A stretch of 64,000 nucleotides of DNA from JBGPTK01 sp963797765 (GCA_963797765.1 CAWCQU010000003.1:1426001-1490000); one strand, 5' to 3'. Positions 18,135-28,948 are shown, counted from the stretch's first letter. Translations and numbers: made by a program. The notes: generated from the sequence alone by a model not told the origin.

Positions 18135-19629
18135 ATGAGCCAAGAAAATCCGAGCAACAAGCAGCCATTGATGCGTCGTGTAAACCGGCAGCAGATGAGT
18201 TGGCGCGCGGTGGACGTCGAGCGTCTGATCGGCGAGGACCATCCGGCGCGGGCATCTGGGCGCTGGTGGGGCGATTGGATCTGAGCCAGTTCTACGACAG
18301 CATCGAGAGCAGCACGGAGGAAGGCGGGCGGCCGGCGTTCGATCCGCAACTGCTGATCAGCTTGTGGGTGTACGCCTACAGCCAGGGGATTGGATCGGCC
18401 CGGGAAGTGGCGCGACGCTGCGAATACGATCCGGCGTTCCAGTGGCTGACGGGACTGGAGGAAGTGAACTACCACACGCTGGCGGATTTCCGAGTGGAAA
18501 AACAGAAAGAGTTGGACGAGCTGTTCACGCAGGTTCTTGCGGCGCTGAGCAAGGAAGGACTAATCACGCTGAAACAGTGATGCAGGACGGCACCAAGATC
18601 AAGGCATTGGCGAGCACCCGAAGTTATCAGCGAGAAGGAACGATCCAGGGACATCTGGAGCGAGCGCGGCAACGCGTGGCGGAGATGGGTGATCCGCGGA
18701 ACGAGGAGAGCAATCCAAAAGCAAAACAAGCCCAAGCCCGCGCGCGGCGCGAGCAACAGGAGCGGCTGGAAAGCGCATTGGTCGAGTTGAGAAAGTTGCA
18801 GGAGAGCAAAAAGGGAGAGCAGGCCAAGAGCAAGGCGCGGGTGAGCACCAGCGATCCGCAAGCGCGGGTAATGCACCACTCCGATGGAGGATTAGCGCTC
18901 AGTTACAACGCGCAGATTTCCACGGATGCAGCGCATGGATTGATTGTGGGAGTGGCGGTGACGCAGGAGGCCAAGGACAGCGCCAGTTATTACCGGCAGT
19001 GGACCGGATGGAAGAACGGTTAAAGAAAAAGCCACAGCAGATGGTGGCTGATGGCGGTTACACGACGCGCGAAAATATCGAGAAGATGGCCGGGCGAGAA
19101 ATCGATTTTCTGGGAAGCATGGGACGAGAGGAGATGCCAAGTGGAGCGACAGCGCCGAACCGCCTTCCGCCGAGCGCGTTCCTCTATCAGCCCGAAACGA
19201 ATCGTTATCTCTGTCCAGAAGGCAAGCTGCTGCGGCCGCAAGGACGCTTCAACAGCAAGAAGAAGCGGGGTTTCGTGGCCTATCGCTACGAAGCTAAAAT
19301 CAGCGACTGCGCAACCTTGCATCCGCAAGCCCGAGTGCTGCCCGGAAAATCAGAGCCACGGCCGCGGACTGCTACGGCGAGTGGAAAATATCGCGGTCCT
19401 GGCCTTTCGGGAAAAGATGGCCAGCCGAGAAGCCCAAGCGCAATACCGGCGGCGCAGCCAGGTGGCGGAGTTCTGTCACGCGTGGATCAAAAGCAAGCTG
19501 GGTCTGCGGCAGTTTCACGTGCGCGGCTTAGCAAAAGTGCAGATCGAGATGCTCTGGGCTTGCCTCACCTACAACTTGCAACACTGGATCCGCTTAAGCA
19601 AGCTCCGAGCAGCACCCACGACCACCTGA
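18135..19629 (+). pseudogene. decayed IS1182-type transposase
   Basis: Piecing frames together gives a DDE transposase of the IS1182 kind. The N-terminus is MSQENPSNKQPLMRRVNRQQMSW and a DUF772-like domain follows (LDLSQFYDSIES...DPQLLISLWVYAYSQGIGSAREVARRCE). Next come TVMQDGTKIKALAS with a coiled-coil stretch, the SYNAQISTDAAHGLIV core, MVADGGYTTRENIEKM, and a C-terminus through FHVRGLAKVQIEMLWACLTYNL. At least four frame changes are needed (near 18253, 18575, 19000 and 19330), three of them -1. It is therefore inactive. I could not define terminal inverted repeats; repeat blocks flank it on both sides. Confidence 0.85.
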
Positions 19630-19770
19630 AAGAGCAAAAAACAGAAACCACAATCGACGCGCATCTTAAATCAACCAATCAAAAATTCCAAAACGCACAC
19701 GCTAATTCTCAATTCGCTTTCTTCCGACCAGTTTATTCACAGCTTCAATTCGAAAGGATGGGGCACTCGC

Positions 19771-19865
19771 GGAAAAACCCGGGCGCAGCTCCGATAGAAT
19801 GCATCGGGGTGCAAAAAACGCACAAGCCCTTCGTTCCTCTGGGTAAACAGGGCCCCTACAGGTGC
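19771..19865 (+). repeat. dispersed repeat block, right of the transposase remnant
   Basis: Second copy of the block seen at about 17864-18013, sharing CGGAAAAACCCGGGCGC, an ATCGGGGTGCAAAA core, and the TTCGTTCCTCTGGGTAAACA string. It may mark recombination or insertion into a repeat, but similar pieces also occur alone (near 23690). Confidence 0.6.
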
Positions 19866-19892
19866 AGATTCAGGATCAATCGCGTCGCTGGA

Positions 19893-22800
19893 CTACTGAA
19901 CCACTAGCGTGAGGTTGGTTTGATGGGAGAGAGTCGTGGCGCCTGAGGTGTAGGTGGCGGTTACGGTGAGCGTGTAGGAGCCTGGGGTTGTGCCGGGATG
20001 CGGGCCGCTGCCGGTGGTGGTTCCTCCGCTGCAGGCGGAGAGGGCCAGCAGAGCGAAAATAAATAGAATAGGCGCCAATCGGGAGATTGGCGTTCCCGGG
20101 ATTATTCTCCAGCCTGCGGCTGGCGGCCGATTGAGCCGGAAGAGTAACAACGCGGATAAGGCCGTTGCCAGAAGCAGAGTGCGGAGGCGGCCGATATTCC
20201 AGGGTGCTGTTGGCTTGGGCCGCGTTCGAAGAGAGAGGGAGGAGGCTGTGGTGGAAACGGTGACTGTGGCCGTGGCTGCGGAGCCATTCAGGGCTGCGGG
20301 ATTGGGGGAAACCGCGCAGGTGGAATTTGCGGGCGCGCCGGTGCAGGTCAAGGTTACCGGCTGGTCGAAGCCGCCATCGGGCGCGAGAGTCAGCATATAA
20401 ACGGCGGTTTGTCCGGCTTTGACTGTGGCTGAGGCGGGGGCGGCGGCCGAGACCGAAAAGTCTTGTCCTGTGCCGGAAAGCGGCACCGTCTGCGGGCTGC
20501 CTGCGGCGGCATCGGTGATCGTCAGCGTTCCGGCTCTTGCGCCGCTCACGGTGGGATCGAAAAAAACTCCGATCGAGCAACTCGCACCGGCCGCCAAGCT
20601 ATTGCCGCAGGAATTCAATTGGCCAAAATCGGCCGGACTTGCCACCACGCTGGTGATGCTGAAAGCGGCGGCGCCGGTGTTGGTGAGCGTGACATTCTTG
20701 GGAAGTCCACTGGTTCCCACGAACTGGCTGGGGAATGTGATAGTGGAAGGCAAGATGGTGACGTTGGGCGGTGGCGGCGGCAGTGCTGTTCCGCTTAAGC
20801 TGACGATGAGCGGACCAGCGGGAGAATTCGTTGCGATGCTGAGAGTTGCCGTGCGTGGTGCCTGCCAGCAGCGGCCTGAAAGATAAATTGATTTGGCAGG
20901 TGGCGCCTACGGCGAGCTGTACGCTATTGCAAGTGCCCACGGAAATGAAATCGCCGGGATTTGCGCCCAGGATGGAAGGGCCTGAGACGGTTAATGACAC
21001 AGTTCCAACGTTTGTGACGATTACACTTTGAGAGGCGCTGGTGGTTCCAACTGTTTGGGCGACGAATGTCAAACTGGAGGGAGAGACGCTTCCCGTGGGA
21101 ACCGGTGCTGCCTGGCCTAAACCTGCAAGCGGAATTATGTGCGGGCTGCCGGGAGTATTATCGGCAATTTGCAATGTGGCCGTGCTGGCGCCGATCGTGG
21201 AGGGAGTGAACGTGAGGTCGATTTCGCAATTTGCGTTCACGTCAAGATTTGTGGCGCACATGTTTGTGGCAGAGTAATCGGCGGCGTTTGTTCCGGTCAG
21301 CGTGATGCCAGCCATCGAAACCGGGGCGGTGCCAGCGCTGACCAGCAGGACCGGCTGAGTGGAGCTGGAGATTCCTAAAATCTGCGACGGAAAGCTGACC
21401 GAGGGAGGAGCGATTACCAGGCCAGGGCCCGAGAAAGGATTGCCGGTGAGGAAGAGGGTTTGCGGGCTGCCTGGGCCGTTATAGGCAATGTTCATGGCAG
21501 CTACGCGTGTGCCTGGGGCTGCGGGAGTGAAGGTGAGGCTGACTTGGCAGGAAGTGCCAACCACGAGGGATGAGCTGCAGGTATTCGACGCCGCGAAGTC
21601 CGCAGCGTTGATGCCGGTGAGTGTGATTTGCGAGATAGTGAGGTCCGCGGTGCCTACGCTGTTTAGCGTTACCCGCTGCGCCAAGCTGGTGGTTCCGATT
21701 GACTGCGTTGGGAAGGACAGCGTCGCGGGCACGAGGAGTAAAGCAGGGCCGTCGATAGTCGCTCCGGTGAGCGGAATGGTGTGCGGGCTGCCGGGGGCGT
21801 TGTCTGTGATTATGAGCGCGGCGTTGAATGTTCCGGGAGCGGAAGGTGTGAAGCTCACCACGAAATTGCAGGTGGCGGCGGGGGCTAGCGTCGAGCCGCA
21901 GGTGCTGTCGGTTATCGAATAATTGCCGGCATTTGCGCCGGTGATTTGGATATTTGAAATTGAGAGATTCAGCAAGCCGGTATCGAGCAGGTTGACCGTG
22001 ATTCCGAAGGGAATGCCGATGGCTGCCTGGCCGAAATTCAGATTTGCGGGATAGCTGAGCGCTGGAAATTGACCTTGCAGGAGAATAGCAAGGTTCGTTG
22101 CATTGAAATTAGAGAGGAAAGGCGCGGCTAGATCGATTTGGCCGTCTTTATTGAAATCGCCGGGGGCGAGGAAGCCGGGACCGCCATCGGGGAATATCCC
22201 GGTGACGAACTGAATTTCGTTAGAGAATGTGCCGTCGCCGATGCCTGGAAGAATCGAGAGTCCCCTCGAGGAATCGTGAAGGAAGGCGATGTCCAATTTG
22301 CCGTCGGCATCGAAATCGGCTATTGCCGCGTCGTGGACGTCGGAATCGAGCGCGTAATTCACATTGGCAAGAAACGTGCCATTGCCATTTCCTATTAGGA
22401 TAGCGACGCCGGCGTGGCCAATTCCGTTGTCCATTACTGCTACTAAATCTATTTTCCCATCATGGTTTAGGTCGGCCGCGATTACGTTTTCGATAGCCGC
22501 CGCAATCGATTGCAGGCCTGAAGCCACGGTCACCTGCTTGGGGGATTGAAACGTTCCATCGCCGATCCCTGCCAGTATGGAGATTGTTCCGGGGCCCGAA
22601 ACTGCTAAATCGAGCAATCCATCTTGATTGAGATCGGCGGCCGCGATTCCCGTGGGAGCTTTGTTCGCGGGGAATTCGACGAGATTGCGGAAATCGCCAT
22701 CGCCATTGCCGAGCAAGATGCCTACCGTGCCGGAAAGTTGCAGGGCGAAAGCCAAATCGAGATTGCCATCGCGGTCAAAATCGCCTGCGATTAATGCCAC

Positions 22801-23574
22801 GGGTTTTGTAGAGGTGCCGTCGGCATGGCCGACGGTAAAGATCAGGGGAGTTTGGAAGGTGCCGTCGCCGTTGCCGAGGAGTATCGAAACTGTGTCGTCG
22901 CTGGAGCTGGCTATGGCAAGGTCCAGTTTTCCGTCTTTATTGAAATCGGCGGCAATCGGAGCAGATAAGCCATCCGACAGAGTATAGGTGATCTCGGGTT
23001 TGAATGTGCCGTCGCCATTGCCGAGCAGGATGCAAATTTGATCGGTATCCGCGGCCGAAATTGCCAGGTCGAGATTTCCATCGCCGTCGAAATCGGCCGC
23101 GATGGCCGGCCCGAATCCCGGCGGGCCCTGGCCGGTTAGAGTGCTGAATGCCAAGCTGGGCGCGGTGCCGGTGATATAAAAATAGGCGGCGTTCGACAGG
23201 CCTCCGCCGGGAGACGGATTCAAAACTGTTATCGCCGCTGCGCCTGGTAGCGTGATGTCTTGCGATTGGATTGTGGCGACTAATTTTGAATTGCTAACGA
23301 AAGTTGTGGTGCGCGCGCTGCCGTTCCAGTTTACCGTGGCGCCCGATACGAATCCGGTGCCGTTGACGGTGAGGGTGAACGAGGCGCTGCCCGGCGCTGC
23401 GCTCGAAGGCAAGAGTGGCTGGGTGAGGAACGGAACAGGATTCGGCGGGGTTTGGGCGTTTAGCCTTAGGTTGCCTGTCAGCGTTATCAGCGCGAGTGTG
23501 AACGCAAGATGGCGCAGAGTGACGCGACTGCGCGGCTGGGGATTACTAGACATATATTTTACTATATGTAACAC
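19893..23574 (-). CDS. giant secreted FG-GAP/Ig-like repeat protein, one frame change
   Basis: Starts near 23574 (or ATG 23553) with a signal peptide (RHLAFTLALITLTGNLRLNAQ). An IPT/TIG-like domain follows (about residues 50-130), then about seven FG-GAP/VCBS repeats (DFDGDGNLDLAI, LLGNGDGTF; about 150-490) forming a beta-propeller. After that come several choice-of-anchor/ASPM-SPD2-like Ig repeats (VGTTSLAQRVTLNSVGTADL...). Near 20853 one extra base shifts the frame; reading +1 restores TATLSIATNSPAGP and the remaining repeats to the stop at 19893. A hydrophobic stretch near the C-terminus is split by an inserted palindromic repeat. Likely a cell-surface or exported adhesin-like protein. Confidence 0.8.
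20071..20134 (-). repeat. palindromic dispersed repeat inside the FG-GAP gene
   Basis: GGCGCCAATCGGGAGATTGG followed by CGTTCCCG matches the intergenic repeats at 36864 and 63872, and is followed by a second small hairpin (AGCCTGCGGCTGG). In the gene's frame it encodes RPPAAGWRIIPGTPISR, which interrupts a hydrophobic stretch without breaking the frame. Confidence 0.65.
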
Positions 23575-24058
23575 AGTTCAGGGTGCGGGCGCATGTACTA
23601 TTTTTGGCCTCCAGCGCACCCTGGCGCTGGCTCTCCGTTATTGCGGGGTCTTGCCGGAGCAATCCACTCGGGATCCCGCCCCGATCAAGGGCATCGGGGC
23701 GCAAACAGCGCTGCGCTCGGGATGACATGAAATTGAACTTCGCTTCCTAGTTTATTCGAGATCTTTCGCCGAGCTTGGGGATGACACCTTGACGGTTTTT
23801 CTCAACTGCTCCATTACCAATACTTGTTGGAGCTAACTGGCGCTCGCTTGGGCGTTCCTTGCGTGATAAAGTCAACGCCATCCCCGTCGCTGCTGGGCGC
23901 AAAATTCTTGCATGATTCGTTGAGGATTTGTCTCGCTTCTGGCGGGGCAGGAAGCCCCCAATTTGCGGAGCCGGTTTTTTTCTCTGAGCCGTAACAATTT
24001 GCCTTCTGGCACGTTAGTATAGTTAGGTGGCTTTGCCACTCAATCGTAAGAGGCAATA
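23575..24058. other. intergenic region of 484 bases
   Basis: Divergent promoter region between the FG-GAP gene and the efflux operon. It contains another copy of the ATCGGGGCGCAAAC-type dispersed repeat near 23680-23725. A TATAGT near 24018 could be a -10 box for the efflux operon but lacks a good -35 partner. No gene is seen. Confidence 0.4.
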
Positions 24059-25303
24059 ATGGAACCGGGGCAATCTCCAGCGGGTCACGATCTTTCGCAT
24101 CTAAAAATCGAGGACCGCTCGCGCCACCCGCGTGGCGGAGCAGCGAAGAAGCTTGGCCTGTTTTCGGCGGCTGTGGGCCTGCTGGTGATCGTTGCAGGAA
24201 TCGTTTTCGCATTTCACACGAATAAGCCAATCGTCGAAGTAGTGGCCGCGCGAGGAATGAGCAACGGGGGAGCCGCTACATTGCTCAACGCCAGCGGCTA
24301 CGTGACGCCGCGCCGCCGGGCGACCATCGCCGCCAAGATCACCGGACGCGTGACTGCGGTCAATTTCGACGAAGGCATGCATGTCCGCGAAGGATTTGTG
24401 CTGGCGACGCTCGATGATTCCGACGTGAGGCGCGCCCTGGAATCCGCCACGGCGGATCGTAATGCTTCGCAGGCCGCTATCGCCGATCTTCAAGTGCAAC
24501 TCAAATTCGCCGAAATCGAATTGCACCGGGCGCAGCAGCTTCAGGCCCAGGGTGTGCAGAGCCAGGAAGGACTGGACACAGCGCGCACCAACGCCGACAG
24601 CCTGCGCGCCAAAATCAACCTGGCAAAATCGCAGGTACTTTCCGCCGAAGCGCGCATCAATGAAGCGCAACAGGCAGTGGATAATTGCGTGATTCGCGCC
24701 CCGTTTGAGGGCATCGTCGTCTCCAAGGATGCGCAGCCGGGGGAAATGGTGTCGCCGATCTCCGCGGGCGGCGGATTTACGCGCACCGGCATTGCCACCC
24801 TTGTTGACATGCAGTCGCTCGAAGTGGAGGTCGACGTCAACGAGGCCTATATCGCTCGAGTGCACAACGGCCAGAGCGTAACCTCGGTTCTCGATGCTTA
24901 TCCAGACTGGCAAATTCCCTCGCGGGTGCGCACCGTGATTCCCACGGCCGATCGTCAAAAGGCCACCGTGAAAGTTCGCATCTCGTTTATCAAACTGGAT
25001 CCGCGAATCCTTCCGGATATGGGCGTGAAAGTGGCATTCCTCGACGAAGCGCCCAAGGAAGATAAAAAGACCGCTCGTTCTCCGGCGCTCGCGGTGATTC
25101 CGGGCAATGCGGTAAGAAAAGAAGACGGCAAGGCATTTGTGTTTCTTGTGAAAGACGGGCGCGCGGAGCGCCGCGCCGTGACGTTGGGTGAAATCCACGG
25201 CCAGGATGTGGAAATTATCGCCGGTATTACCCAAGGCGATTCCGTAGTCACGAAAGGGCCAGCGGATTTACATGACGGGCAATCCGTGGAGATTAAACAG
25301 TAA
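24059..25303 (+). CDS. periplasmic adaptor subunit (MacA/HlyD family)
   Basis: Links an inner-membrane ABC transporter to the envelope. The 414-residue protein has one N-terminal membrane anchor (LGLFSAAVGLLVIVAGIVFAF, about residues 35-55) and a biotinyl-lipoyl half-motif (GRVTAVNFDEGMHVREGFVLATLD). A long coiled-coil hairpin follows (about 120-205), then the second lipoyl half (VIRAPFEGIVVSKDAQPGEMVSP) and a beta-barrel domain with VIPGNAVRKEDGKAFVFLV. It is the first gene of a four-gene operon, 12 bases before the ATPase gene. Confidence 0.88.
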   Translation: MEPGQSPAGHDLSHLKIEDRSRHPRGGAAKKLGLFSAAVGLLVIVAGIVFAFHTNKPIVEVVAARGMSNGGAATLLNASGYVTPRRRATIAAKITGRVTAVNFDEGMHVREGFVLATLDDSDVRRALESATADRNASQAAIADLQVQLKFAEIELHRAQQLQAQGVQSQEGLDTARTNADSLRAKINLAKSQVLSAEARINEAQQAVDNCVIRAPFEGIVVSKDAQPGEMVSPISAGGGFTRTGIATLVDMQSLEVEVDVNEAYIARVHNGQSVTSVLDAYPDWQIPSRVRTVIPTADRQKATVKVRISFIKLDPRILPDMGVKVAFLDEAPKEDKKTARSPALAVIPGNAVRKEDGKAFVFLVKDGRAERRAVTLGEIHGQDVEIIAGITQGDSVVTKGPADLHDGQSVEIKQ

Positions 25304-25315
25304 GGAGCGATCGCT

Positions 25316-26056
25316 ATGGTGCGCGTGGATGACCGGGGAACCAGCAACAGCTTGATTGTGGTTCGAGGCTTGGACAAGAAATATCAGCGAGGCAGCGAGG
25401 AAATTCACGTTCTCCAGGGGTTGAATCTCGACGTCGCGCAGGGAGATTTCGTGGCTTTCATGGGCCCCAGCGGCTCGGGTAAAACCACGCTGCTCAACCT
25501 GCTCGGAGGACTCGACGTGCCCTCGGCCGGCAGCATCACGGTTGCGGGTGATGAAGTTACCCATATGTCGCGCGGCAAGCTCACCGAATGGCGGGCCCGC
25601 CATGTGGGCTTCATCTTCCAGATGTATAACCTGATTCCCGTACTCACCGCGTTTCAAAACGTGGAGTTGCCTTTGTTGCTGACAAAGCTCTCGAAATCGG
25701 ATCGCCGCAAGCACGTGGAGACGGCTCTCTCGCTCGTCGGCCTTACCGACCGCATGAACCATTATCCGCGGCAACTTTCCGGCGGACAGGAACAACGCGT
25801 CACGATTGCCCGCGCGATTGTCTCCGATCCTACTTTTCTCCTTTGCGACGAGCCCACCGGCGACCTGGACCGCCGCAGCGCCGATGAAATCATGGAGTTA
25901 ATCCTGAGGCTGGTGAAGGAATACAAGAAAACCGTGCTGATGGTGACGCACGATCCGGTGGTCGCGCAGCGCGCGGACACCATTTTGCACCTTGAAAAAG
26001 GCGCGCTGGTGGAAGCCGGCAGACGCCAGCAGGTTCCCGCGGGAGGCGCCGCATGA
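25316..26056 (+). CDS. ABC transporter ATP-binding protein (MacB/LolD type)
   Basis: Energises the two permeases encoded next. The 246-residue protein has Walker A GPSGSGKTTLLN (about residues 51-62) and a Q-loop in GFIFQMYNLIPVLTAFQNVELP. The signature LSGGQEQRVTIARAI carries E where Q is more usual, and is followed by the Walker B LLCDEPTGDLD and the H-loop VTHD. These are all features of the MacB/LolD/FtsE subfamily. The end overlaps the next start by four bases (ATGA), indicating translational coupling. Confidence 0.92.
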   Translation: MVRVDDRGTSNSLIVVRGLDKKYQRGSEEIHVLQGLNLDVAQGDFVAFMGPSGSGKTTLLNLLGGLDVPSAGSITVAGDEVTHMSRGKLTEWRARHVGFIFQMYNLIPVLTAFQNVELPLLLTKLSKSDRRKHVETALSLVGLTDRMNHYPRQLSGGQEQRVTIARAIVSDPTFLLCDEPTGDLDRRSADEIMELILRLVKEYKKTVLMVTHDPVVAQRADTILHLEKGALVEAGRRQQVPAGGAA

Positions 26057-27204
26057 AATACATGAGCCTGATTTTCGCCAATCTGTTTCGAAAGAAATTT
26101 CGTTTCATGCTCACCATCGGCTCTTTCGCCGTGGCGCTGTTCTTGTTCGGCTTCCTGGCCGCGATCAAGACCGCCTTCAGCGGAGGCGTCGACGTCGCGG
26201 GCGCGGACCGGCTGATCGTCATCAACCGCGTGACCATCATCCAGCCCATTCCTCTCTCTTACCGCGACAAAATTCTGCGAATCCCGGGCGTGAAGTACGT
26301 GACCCATCAAAATTGGTTCGGCGGCGTTTATCAGGACGAGAAGAATTTCTTTCCGCAGTTCGTGATCGACGTCGAAAACCAGCGCCAGGTGTACCCCGAG
26401 TTGGTTGTGCCCGAGGACGAGTGGCAGAACTTTGTGAAAGATCGCCAGGGCGCGATCGCCGGGGCGAGGACCGCAAAACGTTTCGGATGGAAGGTGGGCG
26501 ACCGGATCCCCATCAAGAACTCGCTCTTCGGCGGCACGGGCACCTGGGAATTTAATCTCGACGGCATCTATCACGGGAAGCGCGTGCAGGACGACGAAAC
26601 GCAATTCTGGTTTCAGTGGGATTATTTCGAGGAACGCATGCCCGATCGCCTGAAGGGGAATGCGGGGTGGTATGGAGTCCGCCTGAACAGTCCGGACGAT
26701 GCAGTCCCCGTGGCCAAAGCGATTGACAGCCAATTTGCCAATTCTCCGTATGAAACAAAAACTGAAACCGAATCAGCGTTCGCCGCGGGTTGGGTGAAGC
26801 AATTCGGAAATATCGAATTCCTGATTCTCACCATCGGCACAGTCGTCTTTTTCACGCTGCTGCTGGTGACGGGAAACACCATGGCCATCGCCGTCCGGGA
26901 ACGCACGGCGGAGTTGGGCGTTTTGAAGGCCATTGGATTTTCCGATCGTTTCGTGCTGTTTTTGGTCCTGGCCGAAGTCTTGATCATTGCTCTGGTGGGC
27001 GGATTCCTTGGGCTGGCGCTTGCCAAGCTGGCCATGCCGGGGCTGGATAATGCCTTGAATGGCCTGCTCCCTGTCGTCCTTTTGCCCTGGAAAACACTTT
27101 TCGCAGGAGTTGGGTTTGCTCTCGCCGTGGGTGCAGTCAGCGGCTTGATTCCGGCGTTTGGCGCCATGCGATTGCGCGTGGTCGACGCGCTGAGGAGGGT
27201 CTGA
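26053..27204 (+). CDS. ABC transporter permease (FtsX/MacB family), first of two
   Basis: Inner-membrane permease with the MacB topology: an N-terminal helix (FMLTIGSFAVALFLFGFLAAI), a periplasmic MacB_PCD domain (about residues 45-250), and three C-terminal helices of the FtsX type (LTIGTVVFFTLLLVTGNTMAIAVRERTAELGVLKAIGF; VLAEVLIIALVGGFLGLALA; FALAVGAVSGLIPAFGAMRLRVVDAL). The 383-residue length fits. It is followed one base later by a second permease, so the transporter is probably a heterodimer of permeases around the shared ATPase. Confidence 0.9.
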   Translation: MKYMSLIFANLFRKKFRFMLTIGSFAVALFLFGFLAAIKTAFSGGVDVAGADRLIVINRVTIIQPIPLSYRDKILRIPGVKYVTHQNWFGGVYQDEKNFFPQFVIDVENQRQVYPELVVPEDEWQNFVKDRQGAIAGARTAKRFGWKVGDRIPIKNSLFGGTGTWEFNLDGIYHGKRVQDDETQFWFQWDYFEERMPDRLKGNAGWYGVRLNSPDDAVPVAKAIDSQFANSPYETKTETESAFAAGWVKQFGNIEFLILTIGTVVFFTLLLVTGNTMAIAVRERTAELGVLKAIGFSDRFVLFLVLAEVLIIALVGGFLGLALAKLAMPGLDNALNGLLPVVLLPWKTLFAGVGFALAVGAVSGLIPAFGAMRLRVVDALRRV

Positions 27205-27205
27205 C

Positions 27206-28375
27206 ATGGCCATTCCCGTGATTTACAATTTCCGCAGCGTGAAAGCGCGCTGGACTTCGGCCATCGTCGCCGTTCTGGGAATCGCCGGAACGGTCGGCGT
27301 TTTCGTCGCCATGCTTTCGCTGGCGCGAGGATTCAAAGCCACGTTGGTATCTTCCGGCTCGGAGGGAAATGCACTGGTGCTGCGCGCCGGAGCCACGGCT
27401 GAGATGATGGGCGCAGTCACTCTCGATTCCATGAAGATCATCGAAGATGAGCCGGGAGTGGCGCGTTCGGGCAACAGTCCGCTGGTCACCGGAGAAGTAG
27501 TGGGAGTAGTTCCCTTTCCGTTGGTCTCCACCGGCACCGACGCAAACGTGCAGGTTCGCGGCGTTTCTCGAAACGTGCTGCAAGTGCGCAACAATATCAA
27601 AATCATCGAAGGGCGGATGTTCGAGCCCGGACTATCTGAATTGGTGGTGGGCCGCAACGCAAACCACACGTATACGGGGCTCACCGTTGGAAATACAGTC
27701 GATTTCGGAGGCGGCCACTGGAAAGTGGTGGGAGTATTCGACGCCGGCGGCAGCGCTTTCGATTCCGAAGTGTGGTGCGACGCCCCGGTACTGAACCAGG
27801 TGTTGAAGCGCCCCGAGAATCTTTTTCAGTCAGTCACCGTGCACCTGACTTCTCCTGCTGCCTTCCAATCGTTTAAGGATGCGGTCACGTCCGATCCGCG
27901 AATGAATGTTGACGTGATGCGCGAGATTGATTACTACGAGAAGCAATCCCGCACTTTGACGAAGCTCATCACCATCCTGGGCGGACTGGTTGCCGCGATT
28001 ATGGCCATTGGCGCCATCTTCGGCGCTTTGAACACCATGTATTCCGCGGTGGCCGAACGGTCGCGGGAAATTGCCACGATGCGCGCGCTGGGGTTTGGCG
28101 CAGCTGCAGTGGTATTTTCGTTCGTCATCGAAGCACTGCTGATTTCGTTTATGGGCGGAGTGATCGGCTGCGTTGCCGTGCTTCCGCTAAATGGGCTGAC
28201 GACGGGAGCGATGAACTGGCAGACGTTTTCGCATCTTGCGTTTGCGTTCAAGATCACCATCGGGCTGCTTGTTTCGGGAGTGATTTTTGCACTGGTGATG
28301 GGAGTGCTCGGCGGGCTGCCGCCCGCGATCCGAGCGGCGCGCCGTCCGGTGGCGGAAGCTTTGCGCTCGATGTAG
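27206..28375 (+). CDS. ABC transporter permease (FtsX/MacB family), second of two
   Basis: A 389-residue partner of the upstream permease with the same plan: N-terminal helix (AIVAVLGIAGTVGVFVAMLSLA), periplasmic domain with the MacB-like VVGRNANHTYTGLTVGNTVDFGGG, and FtsX helices with ERSREIATMRALGFGAAAVVFSFVIEALLISFMGGVIGC. It is the last gene of the adaptor-ATPase-permease-permease operon. A substrate cannot be inferred; relatives export macrolides, lipoproteins, peptides or siderophores. Confidence 0.9.
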   Translation: MAIPVIYNFRSVKARWTSAIVAVLGIAGTVGVFVAMLSLARGFKATLVSSGSEGNALVLRAGATAEMMGAVTLDSMKIIEDEPGVARSGNSPLVTGEVVGVVPFPLVSTGTDANVQVRGVSRNVLQVRNNIKIIEGRMFEPGLSELVVGRNANHTYTGLTVGNTVDFGGGHWKVVGVFDAGGSAFDSEVWCDAPVLNQVLKRPENLFQSVTVHLTSPAAFQSFKDAVTSDPRMNVDVMREIDYYEKQSRTLTKLITILGGLVAAIMAIGAIFGALNTMYSAVAERSREIATMRALGFGAAAVVFSFVIEALLISFMGGVIGCVAVLPLNGLTTGAMNWQTFSHLAFAFKITIGLLVSGVIFALVMGVLGGLPPAIRAARRPVAEALRSM

Positions 28376-28520
28376 TCAACGAAGCAGCCGCCATCCCCAG
28401 GGACGCGAGTGATCCGGGTGAATCGCGCGATTCTCGGTTGATGCGCCGTGCACCCCGCCCAGGATGCGTTGCTCCCGCCAATATCAGAATCGAATCAGCG
28501 CGTTTCGCGAGTGCGATGCT

Positions 28521-28766
28521 TCAGGCTTTTTTCAGCAGCCGCGTGATCCAGACGAGAATCACGGCACCGATAAAGGCCACGATAATCGAGCCGATGATTC
28601 CCCCGCCCTGCCAAATACCGAGCATTCCAAAAATCCAACCTCCCACGACGCCGCCGACGATGCCGAGCAAAATGTCGACCAAAACGCCGTAGCCGCCGCC
28701 CTTCATCACTTGACCCGCAAGCCAGCCCGCGATGAGCCCCACAACGATCCAGTAAATAAATCCCAT
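28521..28766 (-). CDS. GlsB/YeaQ/YmgE family small membrane protein
   Basis: An 81-residue protein with three hydrophobic, glycine-rich helices (MGFIYWIVVGLIAGWLAGQVMKGGGYG, VDILLGIVGGVVGGWIFGML, GIIGSIIVAFIGAVILVWI). This is the standard pattern of the transglycosylase-associated/GlsB family linked to envelope stress. AGGAGG lies eight bases before the ATG at 28766. A longer frame continues upstream to 29354, but that is the shadow of the PilZ gene. It stands alone between the efflux operon and the PilZ gene. Confidence 0.85.
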   Translation of the reverse strand: MGFIYWIVVGLIAGWLAGQVMKGGGYGVLVDILLGIVGGVVGGWIFGMLGIWQGGGIIGSIIVAFIGAVILVWITRLLKKA

Positions 28767-28948
28767 TTTCCCTGCCTCCTTATTTCTTTTTGTTAGTGTC
28801 TTAGGCCGAAGTCGGACTTGGTGGGTTCGAGTACGATGTGCATCTTCTGCCCAAAGAGACTCGATTGCAAGCTGAACAAAATCCTTCAGCGAGAGCGGGC
28901 AAATCCTGAGAAGCCGGACAATCGGGAGCTGACTTGCACCGGAGGTTT

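Noticed and set aside
24101..25234. Long open frames opposite the efflux adaptor and other genes (also at 25762-26733, 30020-31321 and 33263-34741)
   Set aside because: They are antisense shadows of clearly conserved genes, produced by GC-rich codon usage.
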